Made by a program: the position numbers and the translations under genes. From a virus, in the IMG/VR virus record IMGVR_UViG_3300035182_002289, positions 1 to 33,166 of that record: 33,166 nucleotides of DNA. One strand, given 5' to 3'. Positions within the stretch are counted from its first letter, which is position 1. The number at the start of each line of letters is the position of its first letter. Below, piece after piece: positions 1 through 7,467 of the stretch. The notes beneath the pieces are model-generated. The model did not search any database. It worked only from the letters and a program-made list of their open reading frames with translations, and was not told the DNA's origin.

Positions 1-142
1 CCCCCCCCAACATTTAGATTCCCGGAATAGGATATCCAAGCGGTGGGGTTGTCGTAGGCTATGACGGTACATCTAAGGCAGCCTAGCCGCTGCTCGCAGC
101 CGTTACCGTAACACCGGCAATCGTCGTTGGGTAAATGCCTAG

Positions 143-331
143 TCATATCTTCTCCGGGCAGAAACCCGCCACTTTTTCAGGCTCCCTAATTACCCGCCAG
201 GGCTGTATTCTTTTACAGTACCAAACGGTATTTACGGGCTCGCTGGTGAAGGGGTCGGCGTGCAACAGGCTACTGTTGGTAGCGAACGGGCAATCTCGAC
301 ATCTCGAGACATCAATTTGAACTTTAACCAT
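143..331 (-). CDS. Small four-cysteine protein, putative zinc-binding
   Basis: A 62-residue protein with cysteines at about positions 11, 14, 39 and 58 (CRDCPF near the N-terminus, WYCK and GFCPEK later). This spacing suggests one zinc site, as in many small phage zinc-ribbon proteins; the role is unknown. It lies 3 bases downstream of the 335-562 gene on the same strand, so the two are probably co-transcribed. No better family match is recognised. Confidence 0.6.
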   Translation of the reverse strand: MVKVQIDVSRCRDCPFATNSSLLHADPFTSEPVNTVWYCKRIQPWRVIREPEKVAGFCPEKI

Positions 332-334
332 GAT

Positions 335-562
335 TTAATCTGCCTTTTCCCACGCGCTATCCAGCGCTTTTGGTGATTTTTCTTTAAAAAGCGCGGAGTA
401 TATTTTACGCTTTTTCCCTTTAGCCACAAGCCATTTCTGTTTAAACACCCCTCTCCATTTTTTGTTGCCAGACAACCTTGCAATGTCGGCTTCCTGTATT
501 GCGTCGAAGATCTCTTTGCGGTCTTCTGCAGGCATGTTGACAAGCAGACCTACTAATGTCAT
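335..562 (-). CDS. Small basic hypothetical protein
   Basis: A 75-residue lysine-rich protein with a predicted helical N-terminus (MTLVGLLVNMPAEDRKEIF) and a basic middle. The ATG at 562 follows a GAGGGGG ribosome binding site. It is the first gene of a leftward pair with the four-cysteine protein. No family is recognised. It is divergent from the plus-strand gene at 764. Confidence 0.6.
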   Translation of the reverse strand: MTLVGLLVNMPAEDRKEIFDAIQEADIARLSGNKKWRGVFKQKWLVAKGKKRKIYSALFKEKSPKALDSAWEKAD

Positions 563-763
563 GTTACCCCCTCATACTGTACTTTTGTGCTATTCCGCTG
601 AATTCCGACGGCGGCGGAAAAAAGATAGATATTGTCGTCGGTAGTAGGATGTCCCATGGAAATCCGTATTTCATTCGGTGAGCCTAAACAGCTTCTCGAA
701 GTAATATCGCTTTTAGCCCCCCTCGGGGAAACGCTAAAAGTCCTTAAATCATTGGAGTTTAAA

Positions 764-1042
764 ATGTCAAAATTCGTAGACGATTACAACGTGGCGTTCG
801 CCGAGTTAGCAGCTAAAGTTACCGATATCGACACTGTTGTCGATTCCGTAGCCGCTTTGGTAAAAGGTCAAACTGACCACATCAACGTATTGCTGCAACA
901 AGCTCTGGACGCTCCTACTTTGGAAGAAACCAATGCGATCATCGCAGGTATCCAAGAAGTAACCGCCCAAATCGCAACTTCTGCAAAAACCTTGGCGGCT
1001 ATCGTGCCCGCCAATGTACCGGTAGACGTTCCTGTTGCGTAA
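764..1042 (+). CDS. Hypothetical helical protein, phage-type
   Basis: A 92-residue, mostly alpha-helical protein (starts MSKFVDDYNVAFAEL) with a hydrophobic C-terminal tail ending PVDVPVA. The ATG at 764 is preceded by GGAG at good spacing. The same frame stays open upstream to ATGs at 656 and 632, and the stretch from 656 (MEIRISFGEPKQLLEV) looks like real helical coding sequence, so a 128-residue form is also possible. The function is unknown; heptad-like hydrophobics suggest oligomerisation. Confidence 0.6.
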   Translation: MSKFVDDYNVAFAELAAKVTDIDTVVDSVAALVKGQTDHINVLLQQALDAPTLEETNAIIAGIQEVTAQIATSAKTLAAIVPANVPVDVPVA

Positions 1043-1045
1043 ACT

Positions 1046-1150
1046 TTGGACGTTCTGAAGTACATAATAGCCTTCGCAGCATTCTGCGGAGGCTATCTTA
1101 TAATCATCTACTGCGGGTTAGGCTTATGCCACGCCTACATGTGGCACTAA
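1046..1150 (+). CDS. Tiny putative membrane peptide
   Basis: A 34-residue reading frame from a TTG codon, dominated by one hydrophobic segment (YIIAFAAFCGGYLIIIYCG). It begins 3 bases after the upstream stop and ends immediately before the convergent thymidylate synthase gene. There is no clear ribosome binding site, so translation would depend on coupling. Small membrane peptides are common in phages, but this one is only a plausible gene. Confidence 0.3.
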   Translation: MDVLKYIIAFAAFCGGYLIIIYCGLGLCHAYMWH

Positions 1151-1954
1151 TTAGACTGCTACCGGTGCCGATATTGCCGGCCACGCTACATAGTCAACAA
1201 TTTCAAAATCCTCAAACTTGTAATCGAACATCGATTCTGCTTTGCGCAATTTAAGGCGTGGCAGCTTTTTAGGCGTCCTAGCTATCTGCATTTCTGCCTG
1301 AGACACATGGTTTTTGTAAAGATGCACGTCACCCCCTACCCAGATCAGCTCCCCAACCTCTAAATCCGCTTGCTGGGCAAACATATGCGTCAGGAACGCA
1401 TAGCTGGCTATGTTGTATGGGACGCCGAGGAAAGAATCACACGACCTCTGTGTAAGCTGCAGGCTAAGTCTACCGTCTATCACCAACAGTTGAAACAGAC
1501 AGTGGCAAGGCCTTAGGGCCATCTTTGGCAGATCGGCAGGGTTCCAGGCCGTGACTATGATGCCCCGGTCGTCTGGCGATGTGCGCAATTTGTCGACAGC
1601 GTTTTGTATTTGGTCTATGTGCAGCATGTTCCCAAACCCTGAGGGGTACTCCCATTTACGCCACTGCATACCGTACACCGGCCCCAGGTTACCCTCTTCG
1701 TCGACCCACTCGTCCCAGATACCCACACCGTTTTCTTGCAGGTACCTGACGTTTGTATCCCCGCGTAAAAACCACAAAAGCTCATGTATTATCGACCTTA
1801 AATGCAACTTCTTGGTGGTCACCAGCGGAAACCCTTCGGCCAGATCGAAGCGCATCATGTGTCCGGCCTTCCGCAAAGTGCCGACACCCGTGCGATCCGT
1901 GCTTTGTACGCCGTGATTTAGCAGCTCCTCTAGCAGTGATAAGTACTGTTTCAT
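1151..1954 (-). CDS. thyA: Thymidylate synthase
   Basis: Makes dTMP from dUMP using methylene-tetrahydrofolate, for phage DNA synthesis. The 267-residue length is close to the usual 264. Visible family signatures are DRTGVGT near residue 20, the catalytic cysteine at about 150 within RPCHCLFQ, the following QRSCD phosphate-binding stretch, [10 protein letters not shown], and the usual hydrophobic end (ISAPVAV). The start at 1954 is chosen because the upstream stop overlaps it as ATGA; an earlier ATG at 1972 would add a glycine-rich tail unlike the family. Last gene of the leftward nucleotide operon that also encodes dihydrofolate reductase, which recycles the dihydrofolate this enzyme produces. 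Confidence 0.97.
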   Translation of the reverse strand: MKQYLSLLEELLNHGVQSTDRTGVGTLRKAGHMMRFDLAEGFPLVTTKKLHLRSIIHELLWFLRGDTNVRYLQENGVGIWDEWVDEEGNLGPVYGMQWRKWEYPSGFGNMLHIDQIQNAVDKLRTSPDDRGIIVTAWNPADLPKMALRPCHCLFQLLVIDGRLSLQLTQRSCDSFLGVPYNIASYAFLTHMFAQQADLEVGELIWVGGDVHLYKNHVSQAEMQIARTPKKLPRLKLRKAESMFDYKFEDFEIVDYVAWPAISAPVAV

Positions 1955-2283
1955 AGTCGCTCCACCACCCACAGCGATACCGCTGCGCCTATCATTATCA
2001 CTAAGCTATTAAAGGCCAAAGTGAAGCGTCTGGCGCGGCTAGTTTGGTACGCAAGTAGCGCTTTTAACTCCCTAAGCTCTTGCCGCAATTCGCGGTTTTC
2101 TTTATCTTGATTCAGCGCTTCTTGGTGCCAATGTTCACACATTTCACTTGAACCCTTTAAGCCCTCCTCCAACAAAAGCTCGCGCCGAGTAGCCTCGTCG
2201 GCCTCGACGTAACGCCCGCTGGTGCAATACTCGCGAGGGCCTATGATGCTAAACCCCAAATTGAAGCGTTTAAGATGTGACAT
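1951..2283 (-). CDS. Coiled-coil protein with C-terminal membrane anchor
   Basis: A 110-residue protein. The middle ([19 protein letters not shown]) is a clear coiled coil, and the end ([19 protein letters not shown]) is a single hydrophobic segment, so it is probably membrane-anchored by its C-terminus. It overlaps the dihydrofolate reductase gene upstream by 14 bases and thyA downstream by ATGA. It resembles a spanin or small tail-anchored phage protein only in outline; no family is recognised. Confidence 0.65.
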   Translation of the reverse strand: MSHLKRFNLGFSIIGPREYCTSGRYVEADEATRRELLLEEGLKGSSEMCEHWHQEALNQDKENRELRQELRELKALLAYQTSRARRFTLAFNSLVIMIGAAVSLWVVERL

Positions 2284-2797
2284 GGTCTATCCTCCTCTCG
2301 AATACTAACGATACAAAATCTTTGTGGGACTGGTCGTGTTCGATCAACGACCACAGCGGGCCTGGGCATTCTATCGGCCATTTGGCTACAGGCTCTTTCC
2401 CAGAAAGCTTAACCGGTACGCGCACGACGGACATGTATATGCGAGAAATGATGTCTTTTGCCAAGTCGAAAACCTCTTCTCCGCCTATGATGAACACCTC
2501 TTCGTACCGCCTAGTCTCGAAGTACTCAAGCACCGCAATAAGGCTGTTCGACTCAATAAGCCCGAAATCTGAATTGCTGACCAATAAGCCTTCGCCGTAG
2601 CCCGTAGACAGCACAATATTAGGCCTTCCAGGCAATACCCGACCGATAGCTTCGTGGGTTTTTCGACCCATAATTACCGGCTTACCCATAGTCAGCGCTT
2701 TAAACTTTTTCAGGTCGTCTGGTATATGCCAAGGCATGCTAGTGCCTACCCCTATTACTCGCCCCGGATCGGTGGCCACGATAGCGCTAATCCTCAT
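2270..2797 (-). CDS. folA: Dihydrofolate reductase
   Basis: Reduces dihydrofolate to tetrahydrofolate with NADPH, closing the cycle opened by the thymidylate synthase of the same operon. The protein is 175 residues. Motifs: ISAIVATDPGRVIGVG at the start, MPWHIPDDLKKFK with the active-site aspartate near 28, KPVIMGRKTHEAIGR (nucleotide binding) and VFIIGGEEVFDLA. The GGGAGG ribosome binding site lies inside the C-terminal codons of the upstream gene, which it overlaps. Extra residues after the last core strand make it slightly longer than E. coli FolA (159). Confidence 0.95.
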   Translation of the reverse strand: MRISAIVATDPGRVIGVGTSMPWHIPDDLKKFKALTMGKPVIMGRKTHEAIGRVLPGRPNIVLSTGYGEGLLVSNSDFGLIESNSLIAVLEYFETRRYEEVFIIGGEEVFDLAKDIISRIYMSVVRVPVKLSGKEPVAKWPIECPGPLWSLIEHDQSHKDFVSLVFERRIDHVTS

Positions 2798-3050
2798 CTG
2801 GAAACCTCCCGTGGCGGCAATAGTACCTGAACCCCTGCTCTTTCTTAGTCCACGCGGAAACTGTGGTAATCGTCGCCTCTAAGAAGGAGAGGTATTGCAA
2901 TTTTTCGGTCAGCTCATCCCTAAAGGTTTCGATGTCCACGGTTTCGCGTAGCACCAAAGCGCGCAGGAGTATCTGATCGGCCAATGGCAGGCTTTTTAGC
3001 TGCGCTATAGTCAGCTCACCTATATCGTTTTTTATCAGCTCGAACGTCAT
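2787..3050 (-). CDS. Hypothetical protein with YYCRHGRFP tail (copy 2)
   Basis: An 87-residue helical, acidic protein of unknown function. Its last 12 residues are YYCRHGRFPDED, and the nonapeptide YYCRHGRFP is shared with the gene immediately upstream although the rest of the two proteins differs. The GGGAGG encoding part of that tail also serves as ribosome binding site of the dihydrofolate reductase gene. It starts in an ATGA overlap with its upstream neighbour. Confidence 0.65.
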   Translation of the reverse strand: MTFELIKNDIGELTIAQLKSLPLADQILLRALVLRETVDIETFRDELTEKLQYLSFLEATITTVSAWTKKEQGFRYYCRHGRFPDED

Positions 3051-3256
3051 ACCGGAAACCTCCCATGCCGGCAGTAATACACGAAATCCGCTTCAGCCTT
3101 AGCTTCGCGCAAAAGTCGCAATGACTTTTTAAGGTCGAATATGCGGCGGTCGCAATCTTCGACATGGTCAAAGTCTTCTTTGCGCATTTTCTGCAAAACG
3201 CCTATCCGAAGATTAAGGCGGCTCTCTTCAACGTCAAATATCGATATCTCAATCAC
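3047..3256 (-). CDS. Hypothetical protein with YYCRHGRFP tail (copy 1)
   Basis: A 69-residue charged helical protein, translated from GTG at 3256 with AGGAG upstream. It ends YYCRHGRFPV, the same nonapeptide as the next gene. The tail codons again contain the GGGAGG used by the following gene. Function unknown; the body (REDFDHVEDCDRRIFDLKKS) looks like a coiled coil. Confidence 0.6.
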   Translation of the reverse strand: MIEISIFDVEESRLNLRIGVLQKMRKEDFDHVEDCDRRIFDLKKSLRLLREAKAEADFVYYCRHGRFPV

Positions 3257-3297
3257 TTGGGTGCACTCCTAAAATGCGTTTTAGATCTTCAAAATGC

Positions 3298-4150
3298 TTA
3301 ATACCCCGGGTGTTTCCACCCTAGGCTATGGTTTTTAGCGGGCGCCGCAAAAGAAAAGCCAGCGGCGTTTTTATGTCCGCCGCCACCCATCAACTTGGCT
3401 ATGTGGGACACGTCAAAATCGCCAACTGAACGCAGCGAGCAGTTAATACGCGCGGAAGCGCCGTCGTAGTAATAGGTCATACCGAAAGGGCTTTCCTGCG
3501 CCAGCAGGTTCCCCAATTCGGAGGCGTACTTAGCCGGAGCGTTCACTGCTTTTCCGCTAAAGCCTTTTATGGTGATTTCGAAAGCGTATTTAGCCAAGTC
3601 AGCCACTTCTTTATCGAAAATAGCGCACAGTGTTTGCCCCAGCTCTATAAGCCTAAATACCCTACCCTGCAGGTAATCGTCGTTGGCTATAAGATCCCAG
3701 GCACCAAACTCCATAGGTACGGAATCTCGCAAAGCGGTGCAGAACGGTCTTGTCAGGGGAGATTCAAACTTCCACAGATCCCGATCTTGTATATGGAACA
3801 GAAGCTCTGGCATTCTGGTGTGAGTATGAAAGTACTCCCAAGCCATACCGCACCCTGACTTTTCCATATCGAACCGCGCAAAGTCCAAGCCCTCCAGATC
3901 CTCTTTCGCTGTTTTGTGGTGGTCGATGACGGTGAGAAATTTTGCGCTGTGGTACATACCCATCAACACGTCGCGCTTGTAGGAAAAGTCCAGAATGAAC
4001 ACTTGTTTCCCCCGTCACTTCAGGGGGATCCTGGCCGTATTGCACCGGTATATAGTCGGCCTCCTCTTTAAACACTCGCCACGCAGCGTACGCCGCCCCA
4101 AAGCCGTCCAAGCAGTTGCCGTGGTACAGCACTAAAGTATCTTTACTCAT
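3298..4150 (-). CDS. DHH-family phosphoesterase (NrnB-like), frameshifted
   Basis: The family degrades short oligoribonucleotides or cyclic nucleotides with bound metals. The first 47 or so residues, from 4150 (LVLYHGNCLDGFGAAYA, the family's N-terminal motif), are in one frame. The rest, from about 4007 (VFILDFSYKRDV, then VIDHHKTA with the DHH motif, and GGGGHKNAAGF, the DHHA1 motif), is in another. The switch falls in a run of five Gs (GTGACGGGGGAAACAAG, minus strand). Removing one G joins the frames into one protein of about 283 residues with the full domain order. This may be a real mutation, transcript slippage or a sequencing error. The downstream part alone has an ATG at 4002 but would lack the first metal-binding motif. 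Confidence 0.8.
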
Positions 4151-4250
4151 ATTTTCACCTTTTTAATTTTAATGTTTAAGCGGGTTTGGGAAATCTCTTC
4201 ATCGGCCTTCATCTCTTCTACAAAGGTGGGGTCTGATATATTTTTGACAT
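4147..4250 (-). pseudogene. Short acidic-basic ORF with one-base frameshift
   Basis: An ATG at 4250 with a strong GGAGGAG ribosome binding site opens a frame that stops after 10 codons. If one A is added to the AAAAA run after the second codon, the frame continues as SDPTFVEEMKADEEISQTRL to a TGA at 4147 that overlaps the DHH gene start as ATGA. The good ribosome binding site and perfect coupling argue that this is a real small gene with a missing base in this sequence. Function unknown. Confidence 0.45.
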
Positions 4251-4288
4251 GGTAGCTCTCCTCCGAGCGTTAAATAGCGTACGGGCGA

Positions 4289-4318
4289 ATTGTGAAGCAC
4301 TTGACACGCAGTGTCAAG
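4289..4318 (-). promoter_or_regulatory. Promoter with overlapping operator palindrome
   Basis: On the minus strand TTGACA (4317-4312) and CACAAT (4294-4289) are 17 bases apart, ahead of the small ORF at 4250 and the DHH/DHFR/ThyA operon. The -35 lies in an inverted repeat, CTTGACAC-GCA-GTGTCAAG (4300-4318). The plus-strand half, AGCACTTGACACGC, matches the core found at other leftward promoters here, so the palindrome is probably a repressor operator. Confidence 0.5.
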
Positions 4319-6568
4319 TTATTTTCTGTAGCGATAACTCTCAAACCCTTCTGCGGCAAGAGGAATGTCTGGCGCCCACGGAGGGTTTGTCGCCATAATT
4401 TGTTCCAGCTCGTGTACCGTGTACCGGGGGGAGTCTGGAGTTTCGGTGACGTTCTCGTCGTGCACCGGCAGCACGACTGGGTACCCGGCGCGCTCTGCGT
4501 TTAATTGGCCAAACTTAAATATGTCCCTGGCAAAAGCTTGCACACAGTTTTCTACGATTTTTGGGCCTGCGGTATATATCCATTCCCATTTTTTGGTGAA
4601 TTGTCCGATACCTCTAAATCTTAACTTACCGGTATTTATGTCGTCTGTTTCGTCAGAATCGTCGTCCGCGTCTGCGACCCTCTTAATAGATTTTTCTATC
4701 CCCGCATAAACTTCCATCGCTGGGTAGCAGATATTGTGTCCGGAAGGGAGCACTATACGAACCCAATTACCAGATTTAATAGCGTACAGCCCATTTCCGA
4801 AATAAAACTTCTGTTTAGGGATAACTATAGCGGCGCGAACAGCCTCTTCGGTATCTTTCCAGAACGTCACTATGTTCGGATGCCCAGCGCGCCAAAGTCG
4901 CTTTAGACAATCTATGGCTACGAAAACAGGTTCGGGTAACTCTCTAGTTCTAATAGGTTTGTAATACTCCCAGTAGGCTTCAGGTCGGCCAATTCTTTTC
5001 GCGGATATTTTAGCTGCGCGTATATCCTGGTCGTTAAGCCATTTATAGAATTTTTCGGCATCTACCCGCGTACCTTCTGGTACAGAAGGCCGCACTCTAT
5101 CAGCAAGGTAGCTTAGGTCTATTCCGAATCCAGTAGCGAACGTAGCAACAGCGCCCACCCCACCGCCATACCCGCAGTTATGAACTATCAAATGCCCTGA
5201 ATCAGTTTTTATCGTGAACCTGTTGTTCGCACCCGCATGTGCAATGTCGTAAACAGGCTTCAAGGTAAATGATGTGGGTCTGCAGGTCGTAGACCTTTCT
5301 GCGGTTATCTTGGTTTTTTTGTTTGGTGATAAACCGTATGTTTCCGGGCTCATAATTCCCGTTAACATCGGTCCTATCCATCTCCAAAGTTGGATCGTCC
5401 CACCCAGGCAAAGTGATAAGGTGCGCGAGAAAAGCTCGTCTATCGTTTTCCCAACCTTTATGGACCGATATGCCCCTTCCACCGTAGTTGTGATATCCGG
5501 AATCTTTAGGGTTAAGACATCTGTTAAGGCAGGCCGCAATTCTGTGCAGCAGGCTTCTTCTAATTTTGACGTCTTCCACGAGGTCTGCATAGTTTGAATA
5601 ATTCTTCTGCCAGTATTTCGATACCTGTTTTGCGCAAGAGTTACACCGCGTACTACGCCCTTTATGCAGATTATATAGGTAGACTGTATGTTCCGGAGCC
5701 CCACAAGAGCACTGAACTTTGACGAAACGCAGTCCCCCGGCTTCACCCCATTCGAACCCTGTAACGGTAAGTTCTCCGAACCTATCTCCAATGCTAGGTG
5801 CAGGATGTTTTCGCTGGAAAGTACCTTTTTCGCTTCTACCCAAGACGGCCCCACCATTACGAGGTGATCCTCCGTCACATATACTCCGTCCAGATTTATT
5901 GTCTCCCGCATTCCCTTCTGAACTACCCCTAGATGTTTTACCCATGCTGTACCATCCCAAACTTTATCGGATATAGAAACGTCCACGATGCCTTTATATC
6001 CTGAATCGGTCAACACTTGGGTATCAGGGGCGAAACACGCTAATTCCAATACTTTTCCGACTTGCCTTTGGTCTTTTGTAACTTCGTCTGGGGTAATGTC
6101 AAAAGCTTTGGCATACGCGGCTTTATACAGGTCTGGACCTTCCCTAACGGGCTCCCCTTTTTTGTCCAAAACCTTATTACCCTCAAGGTCGTAGACGAAG
6201 GTGTCGTACTCTTTGAAGGCCGCCAGTTTCCAGGTTTCTCCGGCCAAATAGGCGAGTACTCGCCCCTCGATGTTTGCCAAGTCAGCGATCACGAGCTTGT
6301 TGCCCGGGGCTGCGCAGATCGAGTACCTGAGCGCGGAGCTGCAAAGCTCCATGCTGTCTATGTTGCACATGTTGAAGACGTCTTGGGCCCCTTCGAAGTG
6401 GTACTTTTTTATGATCTCCAGCCCGTGCTCTATGATCTTACGCGGGAGCGTCGGCCTTGGAAAATTTTGCGGCTGTACCATCCGGCCGCAATTAGATACG
6501 ACGGCCCCATCCACCATAAACCTATGGTTAGGTCCGGTATTCACTACATCGTATACTGGCACTTTCAT
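4319..6568 (-). CDS. DNA polymerase family A, C-terminal part: C-intein 1, polymerase and intein 2
   Basis: Second half of a split, intein-interrupted DNA polymerase I-type enzyme that would replicate phage DNA. Residues 1-26 are the C-terminal half of intein 1 (VPVYDVVNTGPNHRF, ending AVVSN), followed by cysteine +1 and the extein VQPQNFPRP. Polymerase motif A is IADLANIEGRV (Asp about 96). Motif B is split by intein 2 after KVLELA (residue 177) and resumes CGYGGG at 465. Motif C is VHDENV (about 702-707). It starts in an ATGA overlap with the GIY-YIG gene. After splicing with the 7422-8711 product, the exteins give about 766 residues of exonuclease plus polymerase. An acidic stretch DADDDSDETDD lies near residue 632. 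Confidence 0.93.
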   Translation of the reverse strand: MKVPVYDVVNTGPNHRFMVDGAVVSNCGRMVQPQNFPRPTLPRKIIEHGLEIIKKYHFEGAQDVFNMCNIDSMELCSSALRYSICAAPGNKLVIADLANIEGRVLAYLAGETWKLAAFKEYDTFVYDLEGNKVLDKKGEPVREGPDLYKAAYAKAFDITPDEVTKDQRQVGKVLELACFAPDTQVLTDSGYKGIVDVSISDKVWDGTAWVKHLGVVQKGMRETINLDGVYVTEDHLVMVGPSWVEAKKVLSSENILHLALEIGSENLPLQGSNGVKPGDCVSSKFSALVGLRNIQSTYIICIKGVVRGVTLAQNRYRNTGRRIIQTMQTSWKTSKLEEACCTELRPALTDVLTLKIPDITTTVEGAYRSIKVGKTIDELFSRTLSLCLGGTIQLWRWIGPMLTGIMSPETYGLSPNKKTKITAERSTTCRPTSFTLKPVYDIAHAGANNRFTIKTDSGHLIVHNCGYGGGVGAVATFATGFGIDLSYLADRVRPSVPEGTRVDAEKFYKWLNDQDIRAAKISAKRIGRPEAYWEYYKPIRTRELPEPVFVAIDCLKRLWRAGHPNIVTFWKDTEEAVRAAIVIPKQKFYFGNGLYAIKSGNWVRIVLPSGHNICYPAMEVYAGIEKSIKRVADADDDSDETDDINTGKLRFRGIGQFTKKWEWIYTAGPKIVENCVQAFARDIFKFGQLNAERAGYPVVLPVHDENVTETPDSPRYTVHELEQIMATNPPWAPDIPLAAEGFESYRYRK
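5177..6037 (-). other. Intein 2 in polymerase motif B (287 residues)
   Basis: Residues 178-464 of the polymerase C-terminal gene. Splicing block A is CFAPDTQVLTDSGY, block B includes VTEDHLV, block F is YDIAHAGANNRFTI and block G is LIVHN followed by Cys, so all residues for standard splicing are present. It sits between KVLELA and GYGGG, a functionally critical site typical for inteins. No LAGLIDADG motif is seen. The middle (about residues 270-430) is unusual sequence that coincides with another gene in a different frame. Confidence 0.9.
5202..5960 (-). CDS. HNH-like homing endonuclease nested out of frame in intein 2
   Basis: Same strand as the polymerase but another frame, wholly within intein 2 DNA. 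Up to 252 residues. The recognisable part starts at IGDRFGELTVTGF (about residue 57), continues with a zinc ribbon (CSCG, then CNSC), HNYGGRGISVHKGW and the C-terminal signature MDRTDVNGNYEPGN with QKNQDNRR. This order matches a widespread phage endonuclease-like family. The first 55 or so residues look non-conserved, so the real start may be a TTG further in or one of the ATGs at 5960 and 5945. The same bases encode intein motif LALEIGSENLPL and endonuclease motif IGDRFGELTV, so both frames look used. It is likely the mobility nuclease of intein 2. Confidence 0.8.
   Translation of the reverse strand: MGWYSMGKTSRGSSEGNAGDNKSGRSICDGGSPRNGGAVLGRSEKGTFQRKHPAPSIGDRFGELTVTGFEWGEAGGLRFVKVQCSCGAPEHTVYLYNLHKGRSTRCNSCAKQVSKYWQKNYSNYADLVEDVKIRRSLLHRIAACLNRCLNPKDSGYHNYGGRGISVHKGWENDRRAFLAHLITLPGWDDPTLEMDRTDVNGNYEPGNIRFITKQKNQDNRRKVYDLQTHIIYLEACLRHCTCGCEQQVHDKN
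6491..6568 (-). other. C-terminal half of split intein 1
   Basis: The first 26 codons of the downstream polymerase gene: MKVPVYDVVNTGPNHRF then MVDGAVVSN, followed by Cys. Block F is clear. Block G ends Ser-Asn rather than the usual His-Asn, so the penultimate histidine is missing. The partner N-half is at 7425-7721. Confidence 0.85.
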
Positions 6569-7467
6569 CGCTTTTTGGCCTCTGCCGACGCTTTACGTTT
6601 GGCCATCTCAGCCGCATATCGTACCGGATCACTCTTTAAATCATCCCAGTACTTCTTGATTCCGGCTTTTGCCGCCGCCACCTGTACGGTCCTATCTATG
6701 CTGGCTCTGGCCAACTGCAATTGCTGTTCATTTTTCCCCTTGATGGAGGGGTCATCGTATAGCTTTTTTACCGACCCCGATATTTTAGCCGCGAGTTCTT
6801 TTCGCTCGTCTTCTGACCTAGAAGCCCACACGGCCGAAACGGCTCGGGACTTTACTAAAAATTTTGATTTATGTTTTTCGAGAAGTTTTTCTTTTAGGGG
6901 CTTAGCGGCCTTTGCATCGCGCAAAGCGCTATTGACTCCTGTGGTGGTGTTAGCTTTAGCCGCCACTCTTACGCCACGCAAAGCCAGTTTGTACGCCAAT
7001 TTAGGATTATCCTTCCTCCATTTCACTGAGGCAGGGTAAAGATGTGCGTGGGCTTCCTTCGGGCGACTCTTCTGCGCTACGCACAATTTAGCTATGTAAG
7101 CTTTTCGGGCTTCTGGGTTTTTGTACATATGCTCCCAGAAACACTTACCCGCTATCAACATGTCGTAGTCCCCTCCCGGGGATATGTTGAATAGGTTAGC
7201 CAGCCCGTGCTCGGCTATTATCGACACTTCTAACTTTGAAGCTTCCTCCTTAGTCTCGCAAGTAGCCAGGACGGATACCTCGAAATCTTCCTCAGAGTTG
7301 GCGTTTATGGCTGCGTATAAAGGGTGCGTGGGTTTTCTCTTAGCAACCTTTAAATGTTGCTTCCACCTCTCATTAACGCCTATTTTTGTCAGGCCTATGT
7401 AACTAGACACTCCAGGAAGAGTTATCTTGTATATCTCGTATTTTGTTGCGGCAGATTCGGTTTCCAT
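6565..7467 (-). CDS. GIY-YIG homing endonuclease between the intein halves
   Basis: A 300-residue free-standing nuclease. The GIY-YIG domain covers roughly residues 9-100: YEIYKITLPGVSSYIGLT, then GVNERWKQH, HPLYAAI, and LEVSIIAEHG with the catalytic glutamate region, ending LFNISPGG. The rest is lysine-rich and helical, as expected of a DNA-binding region. It overlaps the N-half polymerase gene by 46 bases and joins the C-half gene by ATGA, so the three are translated as one unit. Position suggests that it cleaves intein-less polymerase genes and spreads the split-intein cassette. Confidence 0.92.
   Translation of the reverse strand: METESAATKYEIYKITLPGVSSYIGLTKIGVNERWKQHLKVAKRKPTHPLYAAINANSEEDFEVSVLATCETKEEASKLEVSIIAEHGLANLFNISPGGDYDMLIAGKCFWEHMYKNPEARKAYIAKLCVAQKSRPKEAHAHLYPASVKWRKDNPKLAYKLALRGVRVAAKANTTTGVNSALRDAKAAKPLKEKLLEKHKSKFLVKSRAVSAVWASRSEDERKELAAKISGSVKKLYDDPSIKGKNEQQLQLARASIDRTVQVAAAKAGIKKYWDDLKSDPVRYAAEMAKRKASAEAKKR

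Noticed and set aside
6062-7039. Plus-strand frame of 325 codons across the GIY-YIG and polymerase region
   Set aside because: It is antisense to two well-supported genes and has no family motif or ribosome binding site.
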